Positions 51,381 through 61,188 of a DNA stretch of 64,000 nucleotides are shown piece after piece. Both the position numbers and the translations under genes were made by a program. The notes below the pieces were generated by a model, which saw only the letters and a program-made list of their open reading frames with translations, did not search any database and was not told the origin of the DNA. Every line of letters starts with the position of its first letter. Position 1 is the stretch's first letter. This stretch comes from Flavobacteriaceae bacterium (GTDB lineage: Bacteria; Bacteroidota; Bacteroidia; Flavobacteriales; Flavobacteriaceae), in the NCBI GenBank assembly GCA_023264015.1, contig JALQTJ010000001.1, positions 103,832-167,831 on the forward strand, given 5' to 3'.

Positions 51381-51417
51381 ATTCTGATTTTAGACTATGC
51401 TTTCTTGAATTTTGAAG

Positions 51418-51425
51418 TACTTTAG
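51418..51425 (+). promoter_or_regulatory. -7-like TACTTTAG 4 nt upstream of ATG 51430
   Basis: 7/8 match to TANNTTTG. Confidence 0.35.
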
Positions 51426-51429
51426 AAGC

Positions 51430-52548
51430 ATGATTTCTATCGAAGAATTACACGGCAAGAAAGCACTTGAGATCTTTATACGTTTTCCTTTTGAACTCTA
51501 TAAAGGTAATAAGTATTGGGTACCCCCAATTATCGCCGACGAATTAGATTTCTTTGATCCTGAAATCAATCCCGTTTTTGAGCACGCTGAAGCACGCTAT
51601 TTCATAGCGAGAAAAGATCATAGAATAGTCGGACGTATAGCCGCCATCATAAATCGCCTTGAAATCAATGAACAAGGTGTACCTAAAATGCGTTTTGGAT
51701 GGTTCGATTTTATCGATGATTACGAAGTTTCTAAAGCGCTCTTAGATGAGGTTGTTGAAATTGGAAAGAAAGAACAACTCTCCTTCATTGAAGGGCCTGT
51801 GGGCTTTTCTAACATGGACAAGGTTGGGGTGTTAACCGAAGGATTTGAGCGAATCGGTACAATGATATCGTGGTACAATCACGAGTATTATGAAAACCAT
51901 TACAAACGATACGGTCTTAAGGCTGAAAAGAAATACCGTGAGAGCGAGTTTCTAATCTCAAATGTAGACTCTAAACTCATTGAAAAATCTAGTGATCTGA
52001 TACAAAGAAGGTATCAATTGCGTATCAAGAATTTCACAAAGACTTCAGAGGTGCTCTCCTCTGCAGATCAAATGTTTGATCTTTTTAATGAATCCTACGC
52101 CAGTCTTCCTTCTTTCGTACCAATTAGTGAACGTCAGAAAGATTATTTCAAGAAGAAATACCTCACTTTTATCAATCCAGAGTACATCAAATTTGTTTTT
52201 GATAGTGACGGCAACATGATCGCCTTTGCCATCACGATGCCTTCATTTTCAAAAGCATTGCAGCGTGCAAATGGAAAGCTGTCTTTATGGGGAATCTTGA
52301 ATCTTTTGTGGGCAAAGCGTCATTCAAAAACAGCAATTCTCTACCTCATAGGAGTACATCCAGAATTCCAAAACAAAGGTATTACGGCCTTACTCTTCGC
52401 AGCCCTAAAGAAGGAATACGACAAAAGAGGGGTGAAAATTGCTCACAGAACTCCAGAACTAGAAGACAATCTAGCCATACAGCGATTGTGGAAAGACTTT
52501 GACCCTTACGTCACCCAAAAAAGGGCTACCTATAAAAAAGAAATTTAG
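51430..52548 (+). CDS. GNAT-fold acyltransferase-like protein
   Basis: FPFELYKGNKYWVPPIIADELDFFDPEINPVFEHAEARYFIARKDHRIVGRIAAIIN; YLIGVHPEFQNKGITALLF acetyl/acyl-CoA binding motif; start corrected from TTG 51412. Confidence 0.8.
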   Translation: MISIEELHGKKALEIFIRFPFELYKGNKYWVPPIIADELDFFDPEINPVFEHAEARYFIARKDHRIVGRIAAIINRLEINEQGVPKMRFGWFDFIDDYEVSKALLDEVVEIGKKEQLSFIEGPVGFSNMDKVGVLTEGFERIGTMISWYNHEYYENHYKRYGLKAEKKYRESEFLISNVDSKLIEKSSDLIQRRYQLRIKNFTKTSEVLSSADQMFDLFNESYASLPSFVPISERQKDYFKKKYLTFINPEYIKFVFDSDGNMIAFAITMPSFSKALQRANGKLSLWGILNLLWAKRHSKTAILYLIGVHPEFQNKGITALLFAALKKEYDKRGVKIAHRTPELEDNLAIQRLWKDFDPYVTQKRATYKKEI

Positions 52549-52554
52549 CGCGAA

Positions 52555-53814
52555 CTACTCGTTCATAGCAGCTGAAACAGCTGCCGACAACCTCTTATAG
52601 GTTCCGTTTTCAAGTCGTTCCCTAATAGAAGAGAATGCGTCTAGCGTGATCGCAACGTCTTCAAGTGTGTGTGTCGCCGTAGGAATCATTCTTAACAAAA
52701 TAAGACCTTTAGGAATTACAGGATAGACAACAATCGAACAGAAAATACCATAGTTCTCACGTAAGTCTTTAACCAAGGCCATTGCCTCTGGGATACTCCC
52801 GTTCAAATAAACGGGGGTTACACAACTTGAAGTGGTTCCGATGTCAAAACCACGTTCTTTGAGGCCGTTTTGAAGGGCATCTACATTCTCCCATAGTTTC
52901 TGCTTGATTTCAGGCTTACTGCGCAGCATATCAAGGCGCTTCAGCGCTCCTTTTACGTAAATCATTGGAAGCGACTTAGCAAACATCTGAGAGCGCAAAT
53001 TATACTTCAGGTAATCGATGATTTCTTTATCTGCCGCAAGGAATGCCCCAATACCAGCCAATGATTTAGCGAAGGTAGCAAAGTAAACATCTATGGCATC
53101 TTGGACCCCTTGTTCTTCACCGGCCCCTGCTCCTGTAGCACCTAAGGTTCCGAAACCGTGTGCGTCGTCTACTAAAAATCTGAAATTGTATTTCTCTTTT
53201 AGCGCAGCAATTTCTTTAAGCTTACCCTGTTCTCCACGCATTCCGAATACTCCCTCAGAAATCACCAGAATTCCTCCATTTTGTTGTTCTGCAAGCTTCG
53301 TTGCGCGCTCTAAGTTCTTTTCTAAGCTTTCAATGTCATTGTGCTTGAAGGTGAAACGCTTACCGAGGTGCAAACGCACACCATCAATAATACAAGCGTG
53401 ACAATCCACGTCATAAACAATGATGTCATCTTTACTCACCAAGGCATCAATAGCAGACATAATACCTTGATAACCAAAGTTTAAAAGATAGGCTGCTTCT
53501 TTATTCACAAAAGAAGCCAATTCATTTTGTAATTGTTCATGAGCATCTGTATGACCACTCATCATTCGTGCTCCCATCGGATAAGCTGCACCATAAGTAC
53601 TAGCAGCCTCTGCATCTACGGCCTTTACTTCATCTAGATTTGCCAAGCCCAAATAGTCATTAATACTCCAGGTGATGACTTCTCTACCCTGAAACTTCAT
53701 CCTATTTGAAATCGGACCTTCTAGCTTTGGAAAAACAAAGTAACCTTCAGCATGTTCAGCCCATTTACCTAGTGGACCTTTATTTTCAATGATACGATCG
53801 AATAAATCTCTCAT
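52555..53814 (-). CDS. alpha-oxoamine synthase family PLP enzyme (candidate cysteate/serine fatty acyltransferase)
   Basis: DYLGLANL, GARMMSGHTDAHEQLQNELASF, VDDAHGFGTLGATGAGAGEEQGV, TFAKSLAGIGAF (PLP lysine). Confidence 0.85.
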   Translation of the reverse strand: MRDLFDRIIENKGPLGKWAEHAEGYFVFPKLEGPISNRMKFQGREVITWSINDYLGLANLDEVKAVDAEAASTYGAAYPMGARMMSGHTDAHEQLQNELASFVNKEAAYLLNFGYQGIMSAIDALVSKDDIIVYDVDCHACIIDGVRLHLGKRFTFKHNDIESLEKNLERATKLAEQQNGGILVISEGVFGMRGEQGKLKEIAALKEKYNFRFLVDDAHGFGTLGATGAGAGEEQGVQDAIDVYFATFAKSLAGIGAFLAADKEIIDYLKYNLRSQMFAKSLPMIYVKGALKRLDMLRSKPEIKQKLWENVDALQNGLKERGFDIGTTSSCVTPVYLNGSIPEAMALVKDLRENYGIFCSIVVYPVIPKGLILLRMIPTATHTLEDVAITLDAFSSIRERLENGTYKRLSAAVSAAMNE

Positions 53815-53894
53815 AAAGTTTTAAATCAATGTGTGTGGAAGTACTGGCAAAAGTAAGATTAAAACTTAAATGCTGTACACGTTTAAATGGGTCA

Positions 53895-54956
53895 TTATTG
53901 GACGCTTTTTGAGGGTTCAGCAGTGGTCTTAATTGCCTCTTCTTCTGTAAAGCCCTGATCTAGCATCCATTGATCATTGTAGATCTTACTCAAGTATCTT
54001 GAACCGTGATCTGGAAATATAACCACAATCACGCTGTTCTTGTTGAACGCACCCTCTTCAGCGTATTGCAAAACTCCTTGCAAGGCAGCACCAGAGGTAT
54101 ATCCCGCAAAAACGCCCTCTGTTTTTGCCAAGTTCCGTGCACTAAATGCGGCATCTTTATCGGTTACCTTTATAAATCGGTCAATACTATCAAAGTCTGT
54201 AGCCGTAGGTATTAAGTTTTTACCTAATCCCTCTATTCTGTACGGATGGATCTCGTTTTCGTCAAGCTCACCTGTTTCGTGGTATTTTTTAATAACAGAC
54301 CCGTAGGCATCAATACCAAGTATTTGAATGTTTTTATTCTTTTCTTTCAAATAACGGGCAGTACCGGAGATAGTCCCCCCCGTACCGCTACATGCCACCA
54401 AATGAGTAATGGTACCCTTGGTCTGATCCCAGATTTCAGGACCGGTAGTGAGGTAATGCGCTTCTGTATTTAGCGCATTGAAATACTGATTGATGTAAAT
54501 GGAGTTCGGTGTCTCTTGGTGAATACGCTTCGCGACCTCATAATACGATCGTGGATCTTCGGCTGAAACATGCGCCGGACAAACGTGCACCTCAGCGCCC
54601 ATTGCCTTCAACGTATCAATTTTATCCTGAGATGATTTAGAACTAACCGCCAAAATACACTTATATCCCTTAACCATACTGGCCATAGCGAGACTAAAAC
54701 CTGTATTTCCTGAAGTAGTCTCTACAATAGTGTCTCCAGGCTTTAACAACCCTTTCTTCTCAGCATTCTCAATAATGTGGAGGGCGATTCGATCTTTAGA
54801 AGACTGACCTGGATTAAACCATTCAAGTTTAGCGTAAACAGTACCAGGGACAGATGAAACAGAGCGATTGAGTTTTAATAAAGGTGTGTTCCCTACTAAA
54901 TGAAGGAAAGAATCAACCGCTTTAACTTTTTTTCGTTTACTAAAAGGTAGAAACAA
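53895..54956 (-). CDS. cysteine synthase/cystathionine beta-synthase-like PLP enzyme (candidate cysteate synthase)
   Basis: [58 protein letters not shown] start with TATATTTG -7 box at 54971-54978. Confidence 0.85.
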   Translation of the reverse strand: MFLPFSKRKKVKAVDSFLHLVGNTPLLKLNRSVSSVPGTVYAKLEWFNPGQSSKDRIALHIIENAEKKGLLKPGDTIVETTSGNTGFSLAMASMVKGYKCILAVSSKSSQDKIDTLKAMGAEVHVCPAHVSAEDPRSYYEVAKRIHQETPNSIYINQYFNALNTEAHYLTTGPEIWDQTKGTITHLVACSGTGGTISGTARYLKEKNKNIQILGIDAYGSVIKKYHETGELDENEIHPYRIEGLGKNLIPTATDFDSIDRFIKVTDKDAAFSARNLAKTEGVFAGYTSGAALQGVLQYAEEGAFNKNSVIVVIFPDHGSRYLSKIYNDQWMLDQGFTEEEAIKTTAEPSKSVQ

Positions 54957-54986
54957 ACCAAAAATTTTGACAAATATAATTAAACT

Positions 54987-57050
54987 CTAAAAAGTCTGAT
55001 TATCAGCCAGTTCAATGATAAAGGCGTATTCCTTCGCAATCTCCTTGAGTTGCTCAAACCTCCCAGATGCCCCTCCGTGTCCTGCAGATAAATCAATATC
55101 CAAGAGCACTTTAGTAGCTGCAGTGTTGTGTTTTCTGAGTTTTAATACCCATTTCGCAGGCTCCCAATATTGTACTTGAGAATCGTGAAAACCTGTACTG
55201 ACATAAATATGAGGGTAATCTTGAGTTTTCACGTTATCATATGGAGAATACGAAAGCATAGTGTAGTATTCTTTTTCATTATTAGGATTACCCCATTCGT
55301 CATACTCTCCGGTAGTAAGGGGAATAGAATCATCAAGCATAGTTGTAACAACATCGACAAACGGAACCGCTGCTATCACCCCTTGATAAAGATGAGGAGC
55401 CTTATTGAGAATGACACCCATTAGTAATCCACCAGCAGATCCACCCATGGCGAAGAGTTTGTCTTTATGCGCAATACCAGAAGCTAAAAGATGTTCAGAG
55501 ACCGCTATGAAATCGTTAAAGGTATTCTCCTTGTGCTCCATCTTACCCAAATCGTACCACGGTCTACCTAAGTATTGAGATCCTCTAACATGAGCGATTG
55601 CAAAGATAAAACCGCGATCTAATAACGATAAGCGAGAAATCGAAAAAGTAGGATCAACGGTGTGACCGTAAGACCCATAGGCGTACAAGAGCGTTGGCGC
55701 CTGCTCTGTAGCATCTTTGCGTTTCACTAGGCTTACCGGAATTTCAGCTCCGTCTTTAGCGGTTACCCAAATGCGGGATGAGACGTACTGGGTTTCATCA
55801 TATCCACCAACAATTTCTTGCCGTTTCAGCAGTGTTGAGGACTTCTCCTTAACATCATAAGCATATACACTAGCAGGAACAGTCATTGAATTCACATAAT
55901 AGCGAATAATCGAAGTATCAAACTCTGGGTTATCGTAAAGGTCACAGACATAGGTCTCCCCTTCCATAGGAATAAAAAAATCATCCGATCCATCCCATTT
56001 TATGATGCGTAATCGAGTTAGCCCCCTTTCTCGCTCGGCGAGCACATAGAATTTGCGAAAACAATCAAAATCTTCTAACAAAACTTCAGGGCGGTGGTCT
56101 AAAAACATTTGCCAATGGGCAGCGGACGTTTGATCGACTGAAGTCCGCATCAATTTAAAATTCGTCGCCCCATCCTTATTGGTAAGAATGTAAAAGTGAT
56201 CTCCAAAATGATCGATGCTGTACTCTAATCCGCGTTCTCTAGGACTAAACAAGTCAAATGAACCAAAGGGATCTGAAGCTGAGAGGATTTGGTATTCAGT
56301 CGTTAAGGTAGACCCCGATACGATGATAATATACTTTTTGCTTTTAGACAGGTAAACCCCAACATTAAAGGTTTCATCTTCTTCTAAAAACACACAAGTA
56401 TCTTCGGTAACATCAGAGCCTATAACATGTCTATATACAGCATAGGCTCTAAGTGTTTCAGGGTCTTTTTTGACGTAAAAAAACACCTGATTACTTTCAC
56501 TCCAGCAACCCGATCCCGTGGTGTTCTCAATGCGATCTGGTAAGAGTGTTCCGTCTTGCAGTGATTTTATACCAATAGTGTACTGTCTTCTTGATATAGG
56601 ATCTTCAGCGTAGAGTGCAAACTGATTGTCGAAACTTACACGTATTCCCTTTAGATCATAATAATCATGACCTTTTGCCATGGCATTCACATCAAAAAGA
56701 AGTTGGGCTTCTTTCTTCAGCTTCGGATCCTTGTAACGCACGTGAATAGGATACTCTAACCCTTCTTTAAATCTCGATTCGTACCAATAGCCATTTCGAA
56801 ATACAGGCAAGGTCGTATCGTCTTCTTTGATACGCGATCTAATCTCTTTGTAAAGCGTTTCTTTAAGAACGCGCTGCTCTGCTGTAACCCCTTCATAATA
56901 GTCTTTCTCTCGTTGTAAATGAGCTAAGACCTCAGGCGATTCACGCTCTCTGAGCCAATAATACGGATCTACTCTGGTATGGTTGTGCTTCTCTAAGGTA
57001 TACGGATGTTCCACCGCAATCGGCGGAACTAAAGGATTTTTTTTCGGCAT
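54987..57050 (-). CDS. S9-family oligopeptidase B / prolyl oligopeptidase
   Basis: DPYYWLRERESPEVLAHL, AMGGSAGGLLMG (Ser nucleophile), GFHDSQVQYWEPAKWV, DLSAGHGGASGRF. Confidence 0.94.
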   Translation of the reverse strand: MPKKNPLVPPIAVEHPYTLEKHNHTRVDPYYWLRERESPEVLAHLQREKDYYEGVTAEQRVLKETLYKEIRSRIKEDDTTLPVFRNGYWYESRFKEGLEYPIHVRYKDPKLKKEAQLLFDVNAMAKGHDYYDLKGIRVSFDNQFALYAEDPISRRQYTIGIKSLQDGTLLPDRIENTTGSGCWSESNQVFFYVKKDPETLRAYAVYRHVIGSDVTEDTCVFLEEDETFNVGVYLSKSKKYIIIVSGSTLTTEYQILSASDPFGSFDLFSPRERGLEYSIDHFGDHFYILTNKDGATNFKLMRTSVDQTSAAHWQMFLDHRPEVLLEDFDCFRKFYVLAERERGLTRLRIIKWDGSDDFFIPMEGETYVCDLYDNPEFDTSIIRYYVNSMTVPASVYAYDVKEKSSTLLKRQEIVGGYDETQYVSSRIWVTAKDGAEIPVSLVKRKDATEQAPTLLYAYGSYGHTVDPTFSISRLSLLDRGFIFAIAHVRGSQYLGRPWYDLGKMEHKENTFNDFIAVSEHLLASGIAHKDKLFAMGGSAGGLLMGVILNKAPHLYQGVIAAVPFVDVVTTMLDDSIPLTTGEYDEWGNPNNEKEYYTMLSYSPYDNVKTQDYPHIYVSTGFHDSQVQYWEPAKWVLKLRKHNTAATKVLLDIDLSAGHGGASGRFEQLKEIAKEYAFIIELADNQTF

Positions 57051-57055
57051 ATTAT

Positions 57056-59470
57056 TTATTCAAACGAACACATCATGTCCATTCCGATAGGAGACCCATC
57101 CGGAATAGTCACTACTTCTAAATCAGATTTGTACCCTCTCGGATTTCCTAAAAATCGATCTATTTCTTTTCTCATATAAATTGAGGTAGGATCGGCTTGC
57201 TGATCTCCTAAAAACGTTTTCAATCGCATCATTTCAAATACTATTGCCTCCGTCACTTGAGGATATACCGTGTCACTAGAAGCTAATTCCATCAATCGTT
57301 TTAGTACGGTAAACTGAATCACCTCCTGCACCATCCCCTCAAAGCCATTGAGCGCTTTTTGTCTCAACGTCTTTTCAAAGACAATTTTCAAGAATTCAGG
57401 GAATCCCAATTGCTCCTTGTCTAACATGGATTGATAAACTACGCGATTAGCTCGTTCAGGATTAAACAAGAAGGTAAGCGTAAAATCAGTAGCTGTTTCA
57501 GCAGCTGCAATCGGATCAAAAGCTACCCCCAATTTTGACTTGAACGACTCGCGGGTACGACCGTAACCATAGGTGCGTGGTCCAAAAAGCTGCAATTTAT
57601 CTTCAGGAATACTCAATGCATATGGAGAAAGTGTTTGCAATACCCCGTCTAGGGCACTCAATTGTTCTTCTTTAGAAACAAAAAACCAAGGCTCGTAACT
57701 CTCTTTATAAGCGTGCTTGTAATGAATACCTCCTATTAATTTGGCAACTGCCTCAGTTTGATAACGGTGCATAAAGTACACAGGAGCAAATACATCTTCA
57801 AGCTCAGACATACTCGATGTAGATGGAATATTATCTATCGAAAACTGGTCAATCACTTTATCCCTTAACGACAACATACGCTGTAATTCGTAAGCAACAT
57901 CTCGCCCATTATCCCAAAGGTGTGCCGTAGCGCTGGCTGAAGAAACAGGACGCGCATCACTATCGGTTAAATAACGGTACCCCATGGCGTTTGAGCGTTC
58001 TAAAATTTCATTTAGGGCTGCTTTTTCATTTGTTCCTTCTGGAAAATCACTATAGGCATAAGCCACTGAGATCTTATCCCATTCTCCTATTCCTACTTCG
58101 TAAGCCTGTTCGAAATTGAGCTGATCTCCTTCAGCATCTAGCACAAACATATGCGGATAGTCCATGACCGAATTTCTATTGACGGTGCTTGCCGCAAAAT
58201 TGTGTGCAAAGCCTAAAGTATGTCCCACCTCATGAGCCGACAATTGTCGAATACGTGCTAGCGCCATTTCTAGCATTTGCTTTTCAGCTTCAGATTGCTG
58301 TGCGTAAGGTTTGTTCATTAAACCCTGAGCAATAAGATAATCTTGACGAATTCTAAGACTCCCTAAGCTTACATGTCCTTTCAAAATCTCTCCGGTTCTC
58401 GGATCAACAACCGAAGATCCATAACTCCAACCTCTGGTAGAGCGGTGTACCCACTGAATAACGTTGTAACGCACATCGAGCGGATCTGCATCGTCTGGCA
58501 TAATTTCAACTTGAAACGCATCTTTATACCCTGCTGCCTCGAAGGCCTGATTCCACCATTTAGCCCCGTCTAAAAGCGCAGACCGTATGGGTTCAGGGGT
58601 TCCGTTATCTAAGTAATACACTATTGGTTCAACCGCTTCACTGATGGCTGCCTCTGGATCTTTCTTCTCGAGGCGATGACGTCTAATAAACATCTTGTCA
58701 ATGGGCTCGTTTACTGCAGCAGAATAATCACTATAGCTAAAGGGATAAGACCCAGAACGCGCGTCATAAGGGCGAAGCTCAAAAGAAGACAATTCTGGCA
58801 ATTCAATGAATGAATGGTGCTGATACACGGTAACTAAGGTCGGCTCGGGTGTGACTGAACGAATTTCATACGACTTAGGCTTCCCTGAAAAGGTCAGCAT
58901 CAAATCAATTTCAATATTCTTTTCAAAAGACTTCGTTCTAGCAGTATTTAAAGCACTTTTTGAACGGTCTAAAGCGTAATTACCTTGTCCCCTAGACGCT
59001 AGGCGATCAACAACGCCGTGAACATCTTGAAACAAGAAGGGGGTAATATCGATCAGAAACTTATCCTCTGAGGCTTCTATAACCTCAAATCCGTAAAGCA
59101 CCGATGAGGCGAAGGCTTGTGTAATTGACTTCATCTCATTCTCGTTAGACGAGGATCCTCTATAATCTAAATTCGGTTGAATTAAATAAATGCGATTCCC
59201 CATCTTTTCAAAACGAACCACCCGCTGTGGTCCAAGTTGTCCACGATCTAAGCCGATGTCATTGCTCCCAATCCCTGAACTTAGAGATGAAACGTGCAAA
59301 AAGTCTTCATTGAGTTGCGAAACCGCGAGATACACCTTATCCGATGCATCATCAAAATACAATACCTGAAAACCTTCAACCTTTCGCATGCCGCTGGTAT
59401 ACTCGAAATCTTGAGCACTGTAGGCGTGGGTAATAAGTAGAACGAAAATTGAAGTCAAGAGCTTTTTCAT
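57056..59470 (-). CDS. zinc-dependent metalloprotease (DUF5117/5118-type)
   Basis: Signal peptide; SAHEVGHTLGFAHNFAAS (HEVGHTLGFAHN); IKGHVSLGSLRIRQDYLIAQG. Confidence 0.88.
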   Translation of the reverse strand: MKKLLTSIFVLLITHAYSAQDFEYTSGMRKVEGFQVLYFDDASDKVYLAVSQLNEDFLHVSSLSSGIGSNDIGLDRGQLGPQRVVRFEKMGNRIYLIQPNLDYRGSSSNENEMKSITQAFASSVLYGFEVIEASEDKFLIDITPFLFQDVHGVVDRLASRGQGNYALDRSKSALNTARTKSFEKNIEIDLMLTFSGKPKSYEIRSVTPEPTLVTVYQHHSFIELPELSSFELRPYDARSGSYPFSYSDYSAAVNEPIDKMFIRRHRLEKKDPEAAISEAVEPIVYYLDNGTPEPIRSALLDGAKWWNQAFEAAGYKDAFQVEIMPDDADPLDVRYNVIQWVHRSTRGWSYGSSVVDPRTGEILKGHVSLGSLRIRQDYLIAQGLMNKPYAQQSEAEKQMLEMALARIRQLSAHEVGHTLGFAHNFAASTVNRNSVMDYPHMFVLDAEGDQLNFEQAYEVGIGEWDKISVAYAYSDFPEGTNEKAALNEILERSNAMGYRYLTDSDARPVSSASATAHLWDNGRDVAYELQRMLSLRDKVIDQFSIDNIPSTSSMSELEDVFAPVYFMHRYQTEAVAKLIGGIHYKHAYKESYEPWFFVSKEEQLSALDGVLQTLSPYALSIPEDKLQLFGPRTYGYGRTRESFKSKLGVAFDPIAAAETATDFTLTFLFNPERANRVVYQSMLDKEQLGFPEFLKIVFEKTLRQKALNGFEGMVQEVIQFTVLKRLMELASSDTVYPQVTEAIVFEMMRLKTFLGDQQADPTSIYMRKEIDRFLGNPRGYKSDLEVVTIPDGSPIGMDMMCSFE

Positions 59471-59561
59471 GAGAGTAACAATTTGAGGGCCTTAAATTAT
59501 TGATTTTTTCAGCAGCTCTTATCAGAGTCACTATTTTTGCACCAATTACTATTCCATACAA

Positions 59562-60663
59562 ATGACGAAGAACGAACAGTTCAAAGATCTCATTGATCGC
59601 CTAGGTGCGTTAAGGAGGTATCTTTGACATAGATGCCAAGCGAATCGAAATAGAGCATCAAGAAGAGAAATCCGCAGCTCCCGGCTTTTGGGACGACCCT
59701 AAAACTGCCCAAGAACATATGAAAGTCTTAAAAGGACTTCAATCTTGGGTTAAAGAATACGAAGAAGCCGTTGAAGTAAAAGACGAAGTAGAAATATTGC
59801 TCGAGTTTCTGAATTCCAATGAAGTGGCTGAGGAGGAAGTCACTCAAAAACTTGGTGCGCTCTCTAATCATGTCGAAGCCTTAGAATTCAAAAACATGCT
59901 CTCAGACGAAGGAGACGAACTTTCTGCAGTCATTCAAATCACTGCGGGTGCTGGCGGAACAGAAAGCTGCGATTGGGCTTCTATGCTCATGCGTATGTAC
60001 CTCATGTGGGCTGAGTCGAAACGATACACAGTGCGTGAACTGAATTATCAAGAAGGTGATGTAGCAGGCATTAAAACGGTCACGTTAGAAATCCAAGGTG
60101 ACTTTGCTTTTGGATGGCTCAAAGGGGAAAACGGGGTACACAGATTGGTGCGTATATCGCCCTTTGACAGTAATGCAAAACGCCACACTTCATTTGCGTC
60201 TGTATACGTTTACCCCTTAGTCGATGAAAGTATAGAGGTAGAAATCAATCCAGCGGATATTGAAATCACTACTGCACGTTCAAGTGGAGCTGGAGGCCAG
60301 AATGTCAATAAAGTGGAGACAAAAGTGCAACTTGTTCACAAACCGACAGGTATACAGATCAGTTGTTCAGAGACGCGTTCACAACACGACAATCGCGCAA
60401 GAGCGCTTCAGATGTTGAAATCGCAGCTCTATGAAATCGAATTGCGTCGTAAAATGGAGGCGAGAAAAGAAATTGAAGACGCAAAAATGAAGATCGAATG
60501 GGGTTCTCAAATCAGAAACTACGTCATGCATCCTTATAAATTAATCAAGGATGTTAGAAGTGGTGAAGAAACCGCAAATGTAGAAGGTGTGATGAACGGA
60601 GATATCGATGCCTTTTTGAAGGCTTATCTAATGGTAAATGGACAGAAATCATCTGCCGAATAA
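59562..60663 (+). CDS. prfB: peptide chain release factor 2, with programmed +1 frameshift
   Basis: ATG at 59562; AGGAGG TAT CTT TGA C (59613-59628): in-frame TGA at 59625-59627, +1 shift to GAC restores the frame; downstream GGQ ([16 protein letters not shown]). Confidence 0.95.
59613..59628 (+). promoter_or_regulatory. RF2 programmed +1 frameshift site (AGGAGGTATCTTTGAC)
   Basis: SD-like AGGAGG, 3-nt spacer, CUU UGA C slippery stop, same layout as E. coli prfB. Confidence 0.95.
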
Positions 60664-60705
60664 TCTCTAAATAATAGAATTTAAAATGTTAAAATCTACT
60701 TGAAT

Positions 60706-61188
60706 ATGAAACGATATTACTTTTTGGCATCATTGTTGGTATTGCTAACGTGTTTTGAAAGTTTTGGCCAGTTTGGAATGCCAATGGGACGAGGCGGAAT
60801 GATGGGAAACCCCTACGGGAACCCCATGAGAGGTATGAATCAATTTCCGTCACGAACTCAAGAAGAGGAACCCTTAACGGCTGAAGATATTGTCGAGCTT
60901 TCAATAAACAGGGTTAAAGAAACTATTGAAATCAATGCCTTTGAAGAAGCGGTCTTGCGTTCTATCATGCTAGAAGCAACCAAAAAGCGCATCGAACTTC
61001 AAATTTTGAATCTTGAGCCCAATGCGATGAAAACGGCTTTAGAAGAGATTGAATCTCTAGAAGATGCCAGACTAGAAAACGAGTTGCCGCCCGCTTTGTA
61101 TGCCCATTTAAAAGCATTGAAAGAAGAGCGCAACCCAAAAACAAAACGCAAAAAAGAAAAAAAGAAAAAAAGTAAAACGAAGACATGA
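60706..61188 (+). CDS. exported small protein of unknown function, Met/Gly-rich N-region and Lys-rich tail
   Basis: Signal peptide-like MKRYYFLASLLVLLTCFESFGQ, FGMPMGRGGMMGNPYGNPMRGMNQ, C-terminal KTKRKKEKKKKSKTKT; ATGA overlap with next gene. Confidence 0.7.
   Translation: MKRYYFLASLLVLLTCFESFGQFGMPMGRGGMMGNPYGNPMRGMNQFPSRTQEEEPLTAEDIVELSINRVKETIEINAFEEAVLRSIMLEATKKRIELQILNLEPNAMKTALEEIESLEDARLENELPPALYAHLKALKEERNPKTKRKKEKKKKSKTKT

Noticed and set aside
59562-59719. prfB looks broken by an in-frame TGA (possible pseudogene or sequencing error)
   Set aside because: AGGAGG-TAT-CTT-TGA-C is the canonical RF2 programmed frameshift, so the gene is intact.
61137-61188. A-rich repeat-like tract (aaaacgcaaaaaagaaaaaaagaaaaaaag)
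   Set aside because: It is coding sequence for the Lys-rich C-terminal tail rather than a separate repeat; could still be a slippage hot-spot.
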